Shown in pieces: positions 25,887 to 34,656 of a DNA stretch of 42,025 nt. A model generated the notes under the pieces. It worked only from the letters and a program-made list of their open reading frames with translations, ran no database searches and was not told the DNA's origin. The position numbers and the translations under genes were made by a program. Source of the stretch: Bacteroidota bacterium (GTDB lineage: Bacteria; Spirochaetota; Spirochaetia; JABMQR01); NCBI GenBank assembly GCA_013202335.1, contig JABMQR010000099.1:1-42025 (forward strand), written 5' to 3'. Each line of letters opens with the position of its first letter. Positions within the stretch are counted from its first letter, which is position 1.

Positions 25887-27123
25887 AGTTCAGTCCCTTT
25901 AGCTTTTCAGCTGCTTTAACCAGTTTAGCGGAATATTCTGCCACCATTGTTACCGGACTATCCGGACCGAATATAACATAGGGTATCTGCAGTTGATCCA
26001 ATGCTTGTGTTATTATCAGGAATCCCTTTACCAATTTTGGACCACCACGGCCAATAATCACCGGAATAGTAATTGGCCCGTTTTCCCGGCAGTACTCTGA
26101 AAGTGCATCTGCAATAGCCTGGAATGTTATATCGATAAATGTATTATTTGCTTTGCCGCCAAGGATGAGCAGCAGCTCTGCATGTGCCAGATGGTAGTCA
26201 AAGCAGCGTTTTGCAGTCCCATACATACGCTCGTAGGGTGGGTTGCCGCCAAAGTCGGAGAGGAATATCGGGCTTCCGCCCTCTGAATCGAGAATTTCAG
26301 TGATGATGGTAGAGGCGCCGCCCCCGAAGAGGATCGGTAAAATCTTGCTTCCACCCAGATCTGAGACATGTGCCTGACCCTGATGTGATAACTTATCCCA
26401 CTCACTCATACTCTCTTCAAATTCAGAGATGCCGGCAGGATACTCCGGGTAGGTGATTCCCGGGATCTCACACTTATAGTTGGCCTCATCCAGTGTTGCT
26501 TTAAAATCACAGGCATACGGTTTTCCCTCAGGTGTTATTCTCCAGGGATTTATTTCCGCGCTGATCATTCCCGTGGATATAAACATATCCCAGAATGCAG
26601 TTAATGCACGCGAAAAAGAACTAATCAGATTTTGAGGATAATTAAGCTTCTGAAGAGCATCACTTGCCTGGTAAGCGTCCAGACCTTCGAAGATATCGAT
26701 AGGAATAGTGATCTTTTTTTCATCAATCACATTCTCAATATCGACGCCGCCAGCCAGTGAGATAGTGAGGGAAGGACCCCGATTTACTGAGTTGTAGGTA
26801 ATAGCAGTGAAGATTTCCCACTCGGCAGGAATTATTTCCACCAGATAAGCTCCCCTTGGGAGAAAGCCGTTAATCTCAATTCCGGAAATTCGATTAAGCT
26901 CTTTAACCGCTTCCTGGGCACTCCTTACCGTAGCCACGGCACCGGCCTTCCCGCGTTTTCCCGTCAGGATATCGGGTTTAACCAGTGCTCTGCCGCCCCA
27001 GCTCTCCAGTGCTCTCTTTATCTCCGAGATATTGGAGTTCCCGGAGAGGTGTCCTGGAACCGGAATTTTATATCTCGGGGCAAAATGCTTGATAAATGTA
27101 TGTTCGGTTATTTTTTGTACCAT
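25876..27123 (-). CDS. ATP-citrate-lyase-like small subunit (ATP-grasp + citrate-binding domain)
   Basis: The 415-residue protein corresponds to the N-terminal ATP-grasp and citrate-binding part of ACLY/AclB. ALVKPDILTGKRGKAG is the nucleotide-binding start, and AEINPWRIT with the following Asp marks the metal site. The citrate domain keeps FGGGAST, the GGKANNTF segment (equivalent to ACLY Asn346/Thr348) and GRGGP (equivalent to Arg379). A tricarboxylate or similar hydroxy-acid substrate is therefore still plausible, even though the partner's lyase site is altered. AGGAGG precedes ATG 27123. It lies between the GntR gene (58 nt upstream) and the large subunit (overlapping). Confidence 0.82.
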   Translation of the reverse strand: MVQKITEHTFIKHFAPRYKIPVPGHLSGNSNISEIKRALESWGGRALVKPDILTGKRGKAGAVATVRSAQEAVKELNRISGIEINGFLPRGAYLVEIIPAEWEIFTAITYNSVNRGPSLTISLAGGVDIENVIDEKKITIPIDIFEGLDAYQASDALQKLNYPQNLISSFSRALTAFWDMFISTGMISAEINPWRITPEGKPYACDFKATLDEANYKCEIPGITYPEYPAGISEFEESMSEWDKLSHQGQAHVSDLGGSKILPILFGGGASTIITEILDSEGGSPIFLSDFGGNPPYERMYGTAKRCFDYHLAHAELLLILGGKANNTFIDITFQAIADALSEYCRENGPITIPVIIGRGGPKLVKGFLIITQALDQLQIPYVIFGPDSPVTMVAEYSAKLVKAAEKLKGLNYAG

Positions 27124-27181
27124 ACAGATCCTCCTGGCAGGGAAGGGCTTTCCGGTTTGTTCTGCTGACCGGATAAAGCTC

Positions 27182-28150
27182 TCAGCTGGTTTTTAAGTCC
27201 ATTATCGCAACCCTGATGTTGTTGATGGATGTTCTGTCCGGGGTAAAGACAAACTCAATTACCCGGGTTCCGTTTTTAGCATATCGTGAGACAACTTGCT
27301 TTTGTTTGGGAGATACCAGTACGGTGCTGCATTGAGAAACCAAACGCATGATTGATTCCTCATCCTGAGAATTTGTCTCTAAAACTGATATAAAATGAAG
27401 GTTCAGACTTTGCAAAATCTCTTTAATGATATTCAGAAATTTATTGCTGGTGGTGACGATTCCCACTGTTGAATCTGCCGGAATTTTAGCAATTTCAACA
27501 ATAGTGCTGATTTCAGGTTCCAGGTTGATGCCTATTACCGATTTTTCCAATCCGCCAAGATATCCGGTGACTTCACTTACATGATAAAAGCTGGTAAGTA
27601 CCAAATCGCAGGCGTGAATCTTTTTCATTGCATCTTTTTTGTTGGTCTGGAGATCTGAAAGTAGAACCGGGACTCTCCTGATAGTGGATTCCAGTTCCAG
27701 GTGGTCGGTAAAGTAACGGAGCTGTTCAATGTTGCACTCAATGAAAACTACCGTAACCCGGGAGATATCCTCCCGCTTTTTTCTTATATATTTTTTCACT
27801 TCCTGCTCAAAGTCATCAATGGTATGTCCGGATGAGAGAGCCTCCTCAATGGCATGATGAATCACATTCCTCAGCTGGAATTCCCGGTTTTGTTCCTGAA
27901 GTTCTTCTTTTGTGGTGGAGACAAATGTACCTTTGCCTACTGTCCCGGTAACATAACCCTCATTCTGCAGTGCATCATATGCACGGAGCACGGTATTGAT
28001 ACTTACCTGATATTCCCCGGCGGTACTTCTGATAGTCGGGAGTTTTTTCTGAGCGAATTCTCCCTGTTCTATTCTGATGAACAGCAGATTTTTCAGTTGG
28101 GTGTAGAGGGGGATACTCCCCTGACGTATTAATACAGGATTATTTTGCAT
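27182..28150 (-). CDS. GntR-family transcriptional regulator
   Basis: The 322-residue protein has an N-terminal GntR winged helix (LYTQLKNLLFIRIEQGEF ... LPTIRSTAGEYQVSINTV ... GKGTFVS) and a C-terminal domain of about 230 residues. That domain does not look like the usual FadR, HutC or aminotransferase effector domains; its repeated beta-strand/helix pattern suggests a periplasmic-binding-like fold. It is the first gene of the minus-strand operon with the citrate-lyase-like pair, so it probably senses a metabolite of that reaction and controls its own operon. Nothing certain can be said about the ligand. Confidence 0.82.
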   Translation of the reverse strand: MQNNPVLIRQGSIPLYTQLKNLLFIRIEQGEFAQKKLPTIRSTAGEYQVSINTVLRAYDALQNEGYVTGTVGKGTFVSTTKEELQEQNREFQLRNVIHHAIEEALSSGHTIDDFEQEVKKYIRKKREDISRVTVVFIECNIEQLRYFTDHLELESTIRRVPVLLSDLQTNKKDAMKKIHACDLVLTSFYHVSEVTGYLGGLEKSVIGINLEPEISTIVEIAKIPADSTVGIVTTSNKFLNIIKEILQSLNLHFISVLETNSQDEESIMRLVSQCSTVLVSPKQKQVVSRYAKNGTRVIEFVFTPDRTSINNIRVAIMDLKTS

Positions 28151-28445
28151 GGTGTAACGGTCCTCTTGTTTCTTGTGTACTGATACAATTTACGATCACT
28201 AGGTAACAATAACATAGAATGAGGAATTAGCAAGGGTTAATAGGGATGTTTTGTGTGAAATGTTGAAAATTGTACCTGCTTGTTTTTAGGTGCATATGTT
28301 TATTGTCTTGATACAAAGTAACTGTATTGAAAAGGGTGGGAAATGTTTCTCATAACTCGTTATAGGTGATAAGGGTATAAAGCAGTTGTGTATTTTAATT
28401 CATCCGGGTTCATAACAAAAAAAATTTCTTTATTTATCGCATTAC

Positions 28446-28591
28446 CATCTCTTCTTGATAATGCAAATTATAGATCAACAAGTCCTCTTTTTACTGTACT
28501 TTCTACCATCAATAAGACGTCTTGATCATTGAGAAATGAGGATAACGAGAGGTCTTGATGATTCAGAAATCTTGGTTAATAAGATGTCTTG
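28446..28591. repeat. Array 1 of short palindromes phased every 33/34 nt
   Basis: Twelve-base elements related to CAAGANNTCTTG start at 28446, 28479, 28513, 28546 and 28580, so the spacings are 33, 34, 33 and 34 nt. The best copies are TAAGACGTCTTG, CGAGAGGTCTTG and TAAGATGTCTTG. Linkers often begin AT and end in TAA or TCAA. The alternating period rules out a coding repeat. Repeat identity is too low and the repeat too short for a CRISPR. The array lies in the 724-nt gap 28151-28873 upstream of the flavoenzyme gene; the rest of that gap holds only its promoter. Confidence 0.6.
28521..28560 (+). repeat. 40-nt direct repeat, left copy
   Basis: This stretch (starting CTTGATCATTGAGAAATGAG) is repeated at 30594-30633 with 37 of 40 bases identical. 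The two copies bracket the flavoenzyme gene in direct orientation and coincide with units 3-4 of the phased palindrome array. Confidence 0.8.
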
Positions 28592-28725
28592 TTTCTAAAT
28601 TTTAATGACTTAAATTAAATTTTGAAATCATATATTTATCATTGGCGGGTAATTTATTGTCACTTCGGGCTCTGAGGGTTGTAGTATCAGCTTTTGCTCT
28701 TATATGTCATTAACGAAGTTACACA

Positions 28726-28754
28726 TTGACTCCAATATACTCTCATGGTAAAAT
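28726..28754 (+). promoter_or_regulatory. Sigma70-type promoter of the flavoenzyme gene
   Basis: TTGACT (28726-28731) and TAAAAT (28749-28754) lie 17 bp apart, about 115 nt upstream of the start codon. Confidence 0.55.
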
Positions 28755-28873
28755 TTATGCGACATAAAAAAATATAACAACTGCAACTCTATCCTATCCT
28801 TATATACAACTTGATTATCTTTAGAAGCGTCTTACATCTTTGTCAAAAAATTATTTATTCAAGGAGGAAGGCA

Positions 28874-30379
28874 ATGGAAAAGTCAATAATCATCATCGGG
28901 GGTGGACTCACCGGTCTGGCAGCCGGATGTTATGGTCAGATGAACGGTTATCGTACATCTGTCTTCGAGATGCATGATAAGGCTGGAGGAGTATGTACCG
29001 GCTGGAAGCGTAAAGGCTACACGGTTGATGGCGCAATGAACTGGTTAATAGGCACCAAGCCCGGTACGAATTACTATAAGTTATGGGAAGAGCTTGGGGC
29101 GGCACAGAAGTGGCAGGTTTTTAATCATGACAATAATATTATCATTGAAAATGAAAACGGCAAGATTTTTACTATATCTTGTGATACCAATCAGCTGGAG
29201 CAGCAGATGATAGAAATCGCCCCGGAAGATGAAGCAGTAATTCGAGAGTATTGCAAAGCTGTTCGGGATTGCGGACGATTTGATCTGCCTGTTGATAAAC
29301 CCCAGGAGCTTTACAGTCTGATTGATAATATAAAGATGATTAAAATGCTGCCTTTTCTGTTGTTTGTACAAAAATGGGGCAAAATTTCGATAGCAGATTA
29401 TGCCAGGCGTTTTAAAAATCCTTTTCTACGCAAGATTCTCAGTATGGGTAACGAAGACGCATATGCTGATATGCCGGCATTAACTATGCCTATGTTATTT
29501 TACTGGCTAGAACAGCACGAGGCTGGATATGTAATCGGTGGAGCTCTGGCCCTGGTCAGCTTTATTGAGCAACGCTACCTTGAACTGGACGGTAAATTGC
29601 ATCTCAAGGCAAAGGTCGAAAAAATACTGGTAGAAAATGACAAAGTCGTCGGCATTAAATTGTCAGACGGTACGGAACACCGTAGCGATATCGTCATCTC
29701 AGCCGCTGATGGCCGTACTACAATATTCGAAATGCTAAATGGAAAGTATATCGACAAAAAAATACAGAGTTACTATGATAATCTTAGTCTGTTCTCACCT
29801 CTGGTATATATCGGTCTTGGAGTGGCTCGTAAATTCAATGATATTCCTCCTGCTTTAAACGGCTTTGTATTACCTCTGGAGAAGCCTATTACTATTGCCG
29901 GAAAAGAACAGAAAAATCTCAATATACTCATTTATAATTTCGATCCTTCTCTGGCACCTAAAGACAAGACTGTAATTATTATTCAGTTTGATACGGATTA
30001 TGATTTCTGGGAGAAATTATACGAAGAACCCGAACGATATAAAGTAGAGAAGGAGAAAATAACAGATACAGTGATTATCCTTCTTGATAAGCGTTTTCCA
30101 GGGCTGGCAGCCCAGGTAGAGATGCATGATGTAGCTACTCCGATGACATGGGTACGTTATACCGGTAACTGGAAGGGCAGCTATGAAGGATGGATGCTTA
30201 CCACAAAGTCTTTCAAGATGCAGATGAGTAAAACTCTGCCGGGACTTGACAATTTCTATATGGCCGGGCAGTGGGTCAATCCGGGTGGGGGTATGTCTAC
30301 GGCGGCGATGTCCGGTAATCACACGATTCAGTTAATCTGTAACAAAGACAAGAAGAAATTCGTCACCACAACTCCGTAA
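28874..30379 (+). CDS. Phytoene-desaturase-like FAD-dependent oxidoreductase
   Basis: ATG 28874 follows AAGGAGGAAG and gives 501 residues; an upstream in-frame ATG at 28811 would precede the FAD motif by too much. The N-terminus IIIIGGGLTGLAAGCYGQMNG is the dinucleotide-binding motif, and AGGVCTGWKRKGYTVDGAMN is the CrtI/CrtISO/retinol-saturase signature. The C-terminus (MAGQWVNPGGGMSTAAMSG) completes the FAD site. COG1233 members desaturate, saturate or isomerise polyenes. No carotenoid synthase gene is in the window. The gene stands alone between palindrome arrays and just upstream of IS elements, so it may be an acquired cargo gene. Confidence 0.88.
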   Translation: MEKSIIIIGGGLTGLAAGCYGQMNGYRTSVFEMHDKAGGVCTGWKRKGYTVDGAMNWLIGTKPGTNYYKLWEELGAAQKWQVFNHDNNIIIENENGKIFTISCDTNQLEQQMIEIAPEDEAVIREYCKAVRDCGRFDLPVDKPQELYSLIDNIKMIKMLPFLLFVQKWGKISIADYARRFKNPFLRKILSMGNEDAYADMPALTMPMLFYWLEQHEAGYVIGGALALVSFIEQRYLELDGKLHLKAKVEKILVENDKVVGIKLSDGTEHRSDIVISAADGRTTIFEMLNGKYIDKKIQSYYDNLSLFSPLVYIGLGVARKFNDIPPALNGFVLPLEKPITIAGKEQKNLNILIYNFDPSLAPKDKTVIIIQFDTDYDFWEKLYEEPERYKVEKEKITDTVIILLDKRFPGLAAQVEMHDVATPMTWVRYTGNWKGSYEGWMLTTKSFKMQMSKTLPGLDNFYMAGQWVNPGGGMSTAAMSGNHTIQLICNKDKKKFVTTTP

Positions 30380-30585
30380 CTGTTTTTACGGGAGATTATT
30401 TATGAATATAGAGAGAATGGTAATAAAAAATCTCTTTAGGATTCTCTGATCCGCGTTCCTGAATATATAAATCAATTTGTGCACTATCGGGAATAGTTAA
30501 ACAGATTTAAACTGATGATACCCGTGGTGTAATTCAAATTTTCCATGCTCATATTTCGTGATAAGGTTCAGTATTTCTTCTTCAT

Positions 30586-30633
30586 AATGATAACTTGATC
30601 ATTGAGAAATGAGGGATACGAGAGGTCTTGATG
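30586..30633. repeat. Array 2 (short copy) of the phased palindromes and right 40-nt repeat
   Basis: Two elements at 30586 (degenerate) and 30619 (CGAGAGGTCTTG) are spaced 33 nt. Positions 30594-30633 are the second copy of the 40-nt direct repeat at 28521-28560. It lies about 210 nt after the flavoenzyme stop codon. Confidence 0.6.
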
Positions 30634-30800
30634 GTGTGATTTTGGGTTTTTCTGCCTCTATTTTTTCGTCTGCAAACTTACCTTCTTTATTTGGGAAGTT
30701 ATTTTCTTTCTAACAATGAGTTGGCTTTTATTTATGCTGAAATCTATTCAGGAGCAGTAGACAGCACTTTTACCAGATAAGTGATTATAATTGCAGGGAA

Positions 30801-30879
30801 CAAGACCTCTTGTTGATCAATATTTTGCATGAACAAGAAGACTTGATGACAGTGAAAAGTACTTTATCAAGAGCTCTTG
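30801..30879. repeat. Array 3 of the phased palindromes
   Basis: CAAGACCTCTTG (30801), CAAGAAGACTTG (30834) and CAAGAGCTCTTG (30868) are spaced 33 and 34 nt, the same rhythm as array 1. The first is nearly, and the third perfectly, palindromic. A 69-codon frame across this array (30810-31019) has no ribosome site and is not credible as a gene. Confidence 0.6.
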
Positions 30880-31098
30880 TTAATGCTTCCGTGAAAAGAA
30901 TAACCCACGAATTTTTGAATATAAATTGTAGAAGTACAGACATAAAGTTGAACATAGTTAATTGTCGGCAGTATTTAATGTATCTGAATTTTTACAGTAG
31001 TGGACTTAACCCTACTTAATTATGCATAATAACCCCAATATTTTTTGTGTCCAAAAGTAATCACTATTATTCTGAATAAAATCTGGTACTATTAACTC

Positions 31099-31263
31099 AT
31101 GACAATAAATTCTTCTGTAAAGTTTCCAACTCTTGGAACTTACTGGATCAATAGCAATTCTGATAACAGGCACAATTCAGGATGCCGGTATTACGGGAAT
31201 ACAAAAAATGGATATTATACTGATGAACTTATCGGTTCTGCCGGGAAGACTTGCGGAGGATAA
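31099..31263 (+). CDS. Small Cys protein with a C-terminal-type HNSxCRYY motif
   Basis: A 54-codon frame from ATG 31099 to TAA 31261-31263 encodes TYWINSNS, NRHNSGCRYYGNTKNGYY and GKTCGG. I recognise this as resembling a short C-terminal module of many larger bacterial secreted or nuclease-like proteins (YWxxxxSxxRHNSxCRYYxN...CGxCGG). Here the module stands alone; an in-frame stop lies just upstream (31093) and there is no strong ribosome site. It is either a stand-alone mini-protein or the last exon-like scrap of a lost gene. The remaining sequence of 30380-31390 shows only the palindrome arrays. Confidence 0.45.
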   Translation: MTINSSVKFPTLGTYWINSNSDNRHNSGCRYYGNTKNGYYTDELIGSAGKTCGG

Positions 31264-31476
31264 TGTAATAAAAACTCATAAATATAATATTTATGTTATT
31301 AACACCGATTTATATTTCAGATATTATTGATTTCATGTAATTTTAGCGCGGGGCAAGCTTCGTGGTATTGCAGCTTACGAACAAATATAACCTATGCTCT
31401 CGGCAATTGTAGTACGGAAACTGCCAGAAAATCTTATACATTCAGATAAATTCTTTTTAAATATACACTTATCTGC

Positions 31477-31484
31477 GATTTTCC
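31477..31484 (+). repeat. Left target-site duplication of the ISL3 element
   Basis: GATTTTCC here is repeated exactly at 32866-32873 directly outside the other terminal repeat. An 8-bp duplication is characteristic of the ISL3 family. Confidence 0.85.
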
Positions 31485-32865
31485 GGCCATTCGCTGTTTT
31501 GAGTGGGTAAAGGGAAAAGAAAGGAAAGAAAGATTGCAAAGAGGGAGTCTGGTTGGTAAGCTTCTTGTATGAGAATACAGGAGGCAGAGCATGGATAATA
31601 TAGCATTGTTTAGTACGGCCTTGGGGTTGCAAGATCCATGGCAAGTGGCCGAAATTGAGTTTATCGAGAATAGCGAAACAAACAGGCAGGAGCTGCATAT
31701 CCGTATTGTTTTTACCAAAGGAGCGAAGTTTACCTGTACCGAAGTTGGCTGTGGAGAGCGGGAACTACCGGTACATGATACGAAAGAGAAAACCTGGCGG
31801 CATATGAATTTTTTTCAATACAAGTGTTATATCCATGCACGAGTACCGAGGATCATCTGCCCGAATCATAAAGTGCGCAAGGTGGAAGTACCTTGGGGGC
31901 GAAAGGAGTCTGGATTCACCCTCTTAATGGAAGCCTATCTGGTAGAAATGGTGAAGGTGCTATCAGTGAGAGCGGTAGCGCAGATGCTCGAAGAGCAGGA
32001 TACGAAGCTGTGGCGATTGCTGAAGTATTATGTAGAGCAAGCACGATTGCGCTGTGATTTCAGCCTGGTTGAAGAGCTGGGAGTGGATGAGTATAGCCAT
32101 CGGGGACAACACTATCTGACCCTTGTTATTGATCATAATCAGGGAGCAGCAAAGGTAATCTACTGCACGGAAGGGAGAGATAGCGCAACGATAAAGCAGT
32201 TTTCAGAAGATTTTCTTGATCATAATGGAGACCCGGAAAAGATTCGTTTGGTAACCTGTGATATGTCACGGGGATATGAGACGGCGGTCACAGAGACGTT
32301 TCGCAATGCCAAGCGGGTAATAGACAAATTTCATGTAATCAAGAATGTGAATGATGTGGTCGATGACGTGAGGAGACGGGAAAGCAGACAGCATAGGGAG
32401 TTAAAACATACCCGGTATGTGTGGTTGAAAAACCCCGGAAATTTGACCGGGAACCAGCAGGTGCTGTATGAGAAGTTAAGCAAAACAAATCTGCGAACGG
32501 TGAAGGCCTACCAGATGCGTTTGGTAGTGCAGGATATCTATATGCACTGTCCTGATCGAGAGAGTGCCTCTTCAGCCTTTGATGAATTATGCAGTTGGAT
32601 CATGCATAGCAATGTATGGGAGATGAAGAAAATTGCCAAGATGATCCGAAGGAACAAAGAAGCGATACTGAATTACTTTGATTTGAGGATTACCAATGCG
32701 GTGTTAGAGGGGATAAATTCTATTGTTGCTTTGATCAAGCGAAGAGCCAGAGGATTTCGTAATATGGAGTATTTTAAGACCATGATTTATCTCGTTTGTG
32801 GAAAGATGAATTTGAATACCGTTCCACTTCGCTAAATCTCTACCCACTCGATATAGCGAATGGCC
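31485..32865 (+). mobile_element. Intact ISL3-family insertion sequence (1,381 bp)
   Basis: Inverted repeats of 28 bp, GGCCATTCGCTGTTTTGAGT... at 31485-31512 and the complement at 32838-32865, share 23 positions by eye. They are flanked by perfect 8-bp duplications (GATTTTCC) at 31477-31484 and 32866-32873. One full-length ISL3 transposase lies inside. The element has inserted between the left end and the transposase start of an IS1634-like element. Confidence 0.88.
31591..32835 (+). CDS. ISL3-family transposase
   Basis: The 414-residue protein has an N-terminal region with paired Cys/His residues (FTCTEVGCGERELPVHD, IICPNHKVRKVEVPW) typical of the ISL3 zinc-binding start. The DDE catalytic domain follows. 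Its acidic residues appear in ELGVDEYSHRGQHY, VTCDMSRGYE and ITNAVLEGINSIVALIKR, which also shows the ARGFRNMEYFKT ending of the family. GGAGGCAGAGC precedes ATG 31591. No frameshift is present and the element's ends are intact, so it could be active. Confidence 0.93.
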   Translation: MDNIALFSTALGLQDPWQVAEIEFIENSETNRQELHIRIVFTKGAKFTCTEVGCGERELPVHDTKEKTWRHMNFFQYKCYIHARVPRIICPNHKVRKVEVPWGRKESGFTLLMEAYLVEMVKVLSVRAVAQMLEEQDTKLWRLLKYYVEQARLRCDFSLVEELGVDEYSHRGQHYLTLVIDHNQGAAKVIYCTEGRDSATIKQFSEDFLDHNGDPEKIRLVTCDMSRGYETAVTETFRNAKRVIDKFHVIKNVNDVVDDVRRRESRQHRELKHTRYVWLKNPGNLTGNQQVLYEKLSKTNLRTVKAYQMRLVVQDIYMHCPDRESASSAFDELCSWIMHSNVWEMKKIAKMIRRNKEAILNYFDLRITNAVLEGINSIVALIKRRARGFRNMEYFKTMIYLVCGKMNLNTVPLR

Positions 32866-32873
32866 GATTTTCC
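32866..32873 (+). repeat. Right target-site duplication of the ISL3 element
   Basis: Exact copy of the 8-bp GATTTTCC found at 31477-31484. Confidence 0.85.
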
Positions 32874-32925
32874 TCTTGTGTTCTTTTGTATAGTGTAGTA
32901 CAGTATATGTACTGCAGGAGGACAT

Positions 32926-34656
32926 GTGTATATTACCAAAAGAAGCAATCCCAACGGATCCTTAGCCGTATATGAGACTGAGTGCAAACGGGTTCCTGAG
33001 TATCCCTACCCGAGACAGTTCAAAACATGCATCGGCAAGGAGGTGGCGGGAGAGTTTATCCCAAATCGTTTCTACCTTGAACGTGAAAAAAAGCGTAAGC
33101 TGGAGAGTGAACTTGAACTACTCAAATCCGATACAAAGAAACTACAACAAGAGCAGAATGCACAGCATTCGGCACTTGCTGATCTCGTTGGTGCAAAAAG
33201 AAAGAAGGCAGGAGCTACCTATCTGTTGGACATGCTGTGTTTGCGTGAGGGGTTTACTGAAGATCTTGAAATAGTTTTCGGGGCTTTGCAATCAAAGAGA
33301 ATTCTTTCACTTGCCTATTACATGATTCTCACCAACGGGGCAGCCCTGGATGATTTCACCTTTTTTGACCGTTCCCATGAACATCCCTTTACTGCCACCA
33401 TTGCCTCATCCACCAGTTCGGGCTTGCTTGCATCCATTAGTGAGGAGCAGGTACTGCAGTTTCTCAAGCTGCAGCGTCAGCGGAATGCCGGGGGTGGGGA
33501 ATCAGGCTTCTTTTGTTTTGATAGTACGACCATTTCTACGTATGCAAAAAACCTTTCTAATGCTGAGATTTCCCACGGCAAACAGGATCCCGGCATGCGT
33601 CACGTAGCCATCGCCCTCTGCTATAACGATCGGATTGGCCGCTGTGTTGCCTACCGGATTTACCGGGCAAATGTACCGGATGTGAAGACTATCCGCCTGT
33701 TTATTGAGCAGATGCGTCTACTCGGTTACCGGCATAAGAGGATTGTTGCCGACCGCGGGTACTGCAGTTGGCTAAATATCTATCAGCTATACAAGGCAGG
33801 ATTCAAAGTAGTTATGGCAATGAAAGCCAACATGAAAGAATTCAAGCAGATGCGCGTATCCTGGGCTGGACGATTTGAGGATGCTGCCCATTACGATCAT
33901 GCACATCAGGTGTATGGGGTAAGTGAGTTAAGGACTATCCGACTTGAGGTGGATGGCGAAGAGGTGAGCCTGAAGGCTCACATGCATTTATATCTTGATC
34001 CACTACGCAAAGCCCAGCATACCACTGAATTGCTGGACGATCTTGCCCTGGGGCTAACCTCGCTGAACCAGGTAATAACCGATACCCGTCCCAAACCCGA
34101 AGAGTTGGAGCATGATCCTCTATATCGTAAGTATAAAAAACTCTTGAAGATCATACACACCAGGAATAACCGATTTCATCTGGAGCGGGACATTAAGGCA
34201 ATAGATGAACGATGTGCTGCCTTCGGGTACTTTGAGATCCTCACGACTGAAGCACTTTCTTCAACAGAGACCCTTTCGGTCTATCGGGCGAAGGACGGCG
34301 GGGAAAAGGTATTCAAAGCGGTGAAGACTGACCTTGGCTTTGACCGGCCAAACGTAGCAAGTGACCGGACCCTTGAAGGGAAGGTGTTTGTAACCATGCT
34401 GGGAGGTATGCTGGTAAGTATGATGAGAAAGACCATGGCCGAACACCGTAAGGTATTCACCCGAAAACTTACCTTCAACAAGGTAATCCATGAACTTGAA
34501 TGTATCAACCGATTCACCCTTGCCAGGGGGAAGCAGGTATGGGGAGAAATATCAGATCGGCAGAAAAAGATTTTCGAGGCTTTTGACATTGATATACCTC
34601 TCGTAGAACAGAAAGTAAGCGCCAAGGTAAAGAAAAAACGTAAAAAAACTCAGTAA
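32926..34656 (+). CDS. IS1634/IS4-type DDE transposase
   Basis: The frame opens with GTG 32926 a few bases after AGGAGGA and runs 576 codons. It has a coiled-coil-like segment (about residues 45-75: EKKRKLESELELLKSDTKKL) and a DDE_Tnp_1 core with FFCFDSTTIST and RIVADRGYCS supplying the two Asp. The Glu is probably in DGGEKVFKAVK. The C-terminus is very basic (KKKRKKTQ). A small inverted repeat AGTACA/TGTACT sits between the ISL3 insertion and the start. The coding region is uninterrupted, but its original promoter region was split by the ISL3 insertion. Confidence 0.85.
   Translation: MYITKRSNPNGSLAVYETECKRVPEYPYPRQFKTCIGKEVAGEFIPNRFYLEREKKRKLESELELLKSDTKKLQQEQNAQHSALADLVGAKRKKAGATYLLDMLCLREGFTEDLEIVFGALQSKRILSLAYYMILTNGAALDDFTFFDRSHEHPFTATIASSTSSGLLASISEEQVLQFLKLQRQRNAGGGESGFFCFDSTTISTYAKNLSNAEISHGKQDPGMRHVAIALCYNDRIGRCVAYRIYRANVPDVKTIRLFIEQMRLLGYRHKRIVADRGYCSWLNIYQLYKAGFKVVMAMKANMKEFKQMRVSWAGRFEDAAHYDHAHQVYGVSELRTIRLEVDGEEVSLKAHMHLYLDPLRKAQHTTELLDDLALGLTSLNQVITDTRPKPEELEHDPLYRKYKKLLKIIHTRNNRFHLERDIKAIDERCAAFGYFEILTTEALSSTETLSVYRAKDGGEKVFKAVKTDLGFDRPNVASDRTLEGKVFVTMLGGMLVSMMRKTMAEHRKVFTRKLTFNKVIHELECINRFTLARGKQVWGEISDRQKKIFEAFDIDIPLVEQKVSAKVKKKRKKTQ

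Noticed and set aside
28180..28340. GATACA/TGTAT-type half-sites as GntR operators
   Set aside because: Similar short motifs are seen, but AT-rich sequence makes them weak and their spacing is not consistent.
28446..28591. CRISPR array
   Set aside because: Repeats are about 12 bp and degenerate, linkers 21-22 nt, and no cas gene is nearby.
30480..30590. Short minus-strand protein-like stretch (LNLITKYEHGKFELHHGYH)
   Set aside because: Only about 33 codons with no start or ribosome site; possibly a scrap of a gene but not supportable.
30810..31019. 69-codon frame across the third palindrome array
   Set aside because: No ribosome site, poor composition, and the palindromes explain the sequence better.
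31133..31330. 65-codon frame overlapping the HNSxCRYY mini-protein
   Set aside because: It is a different frame over the better-supported small ORF and has no recognisable motif.
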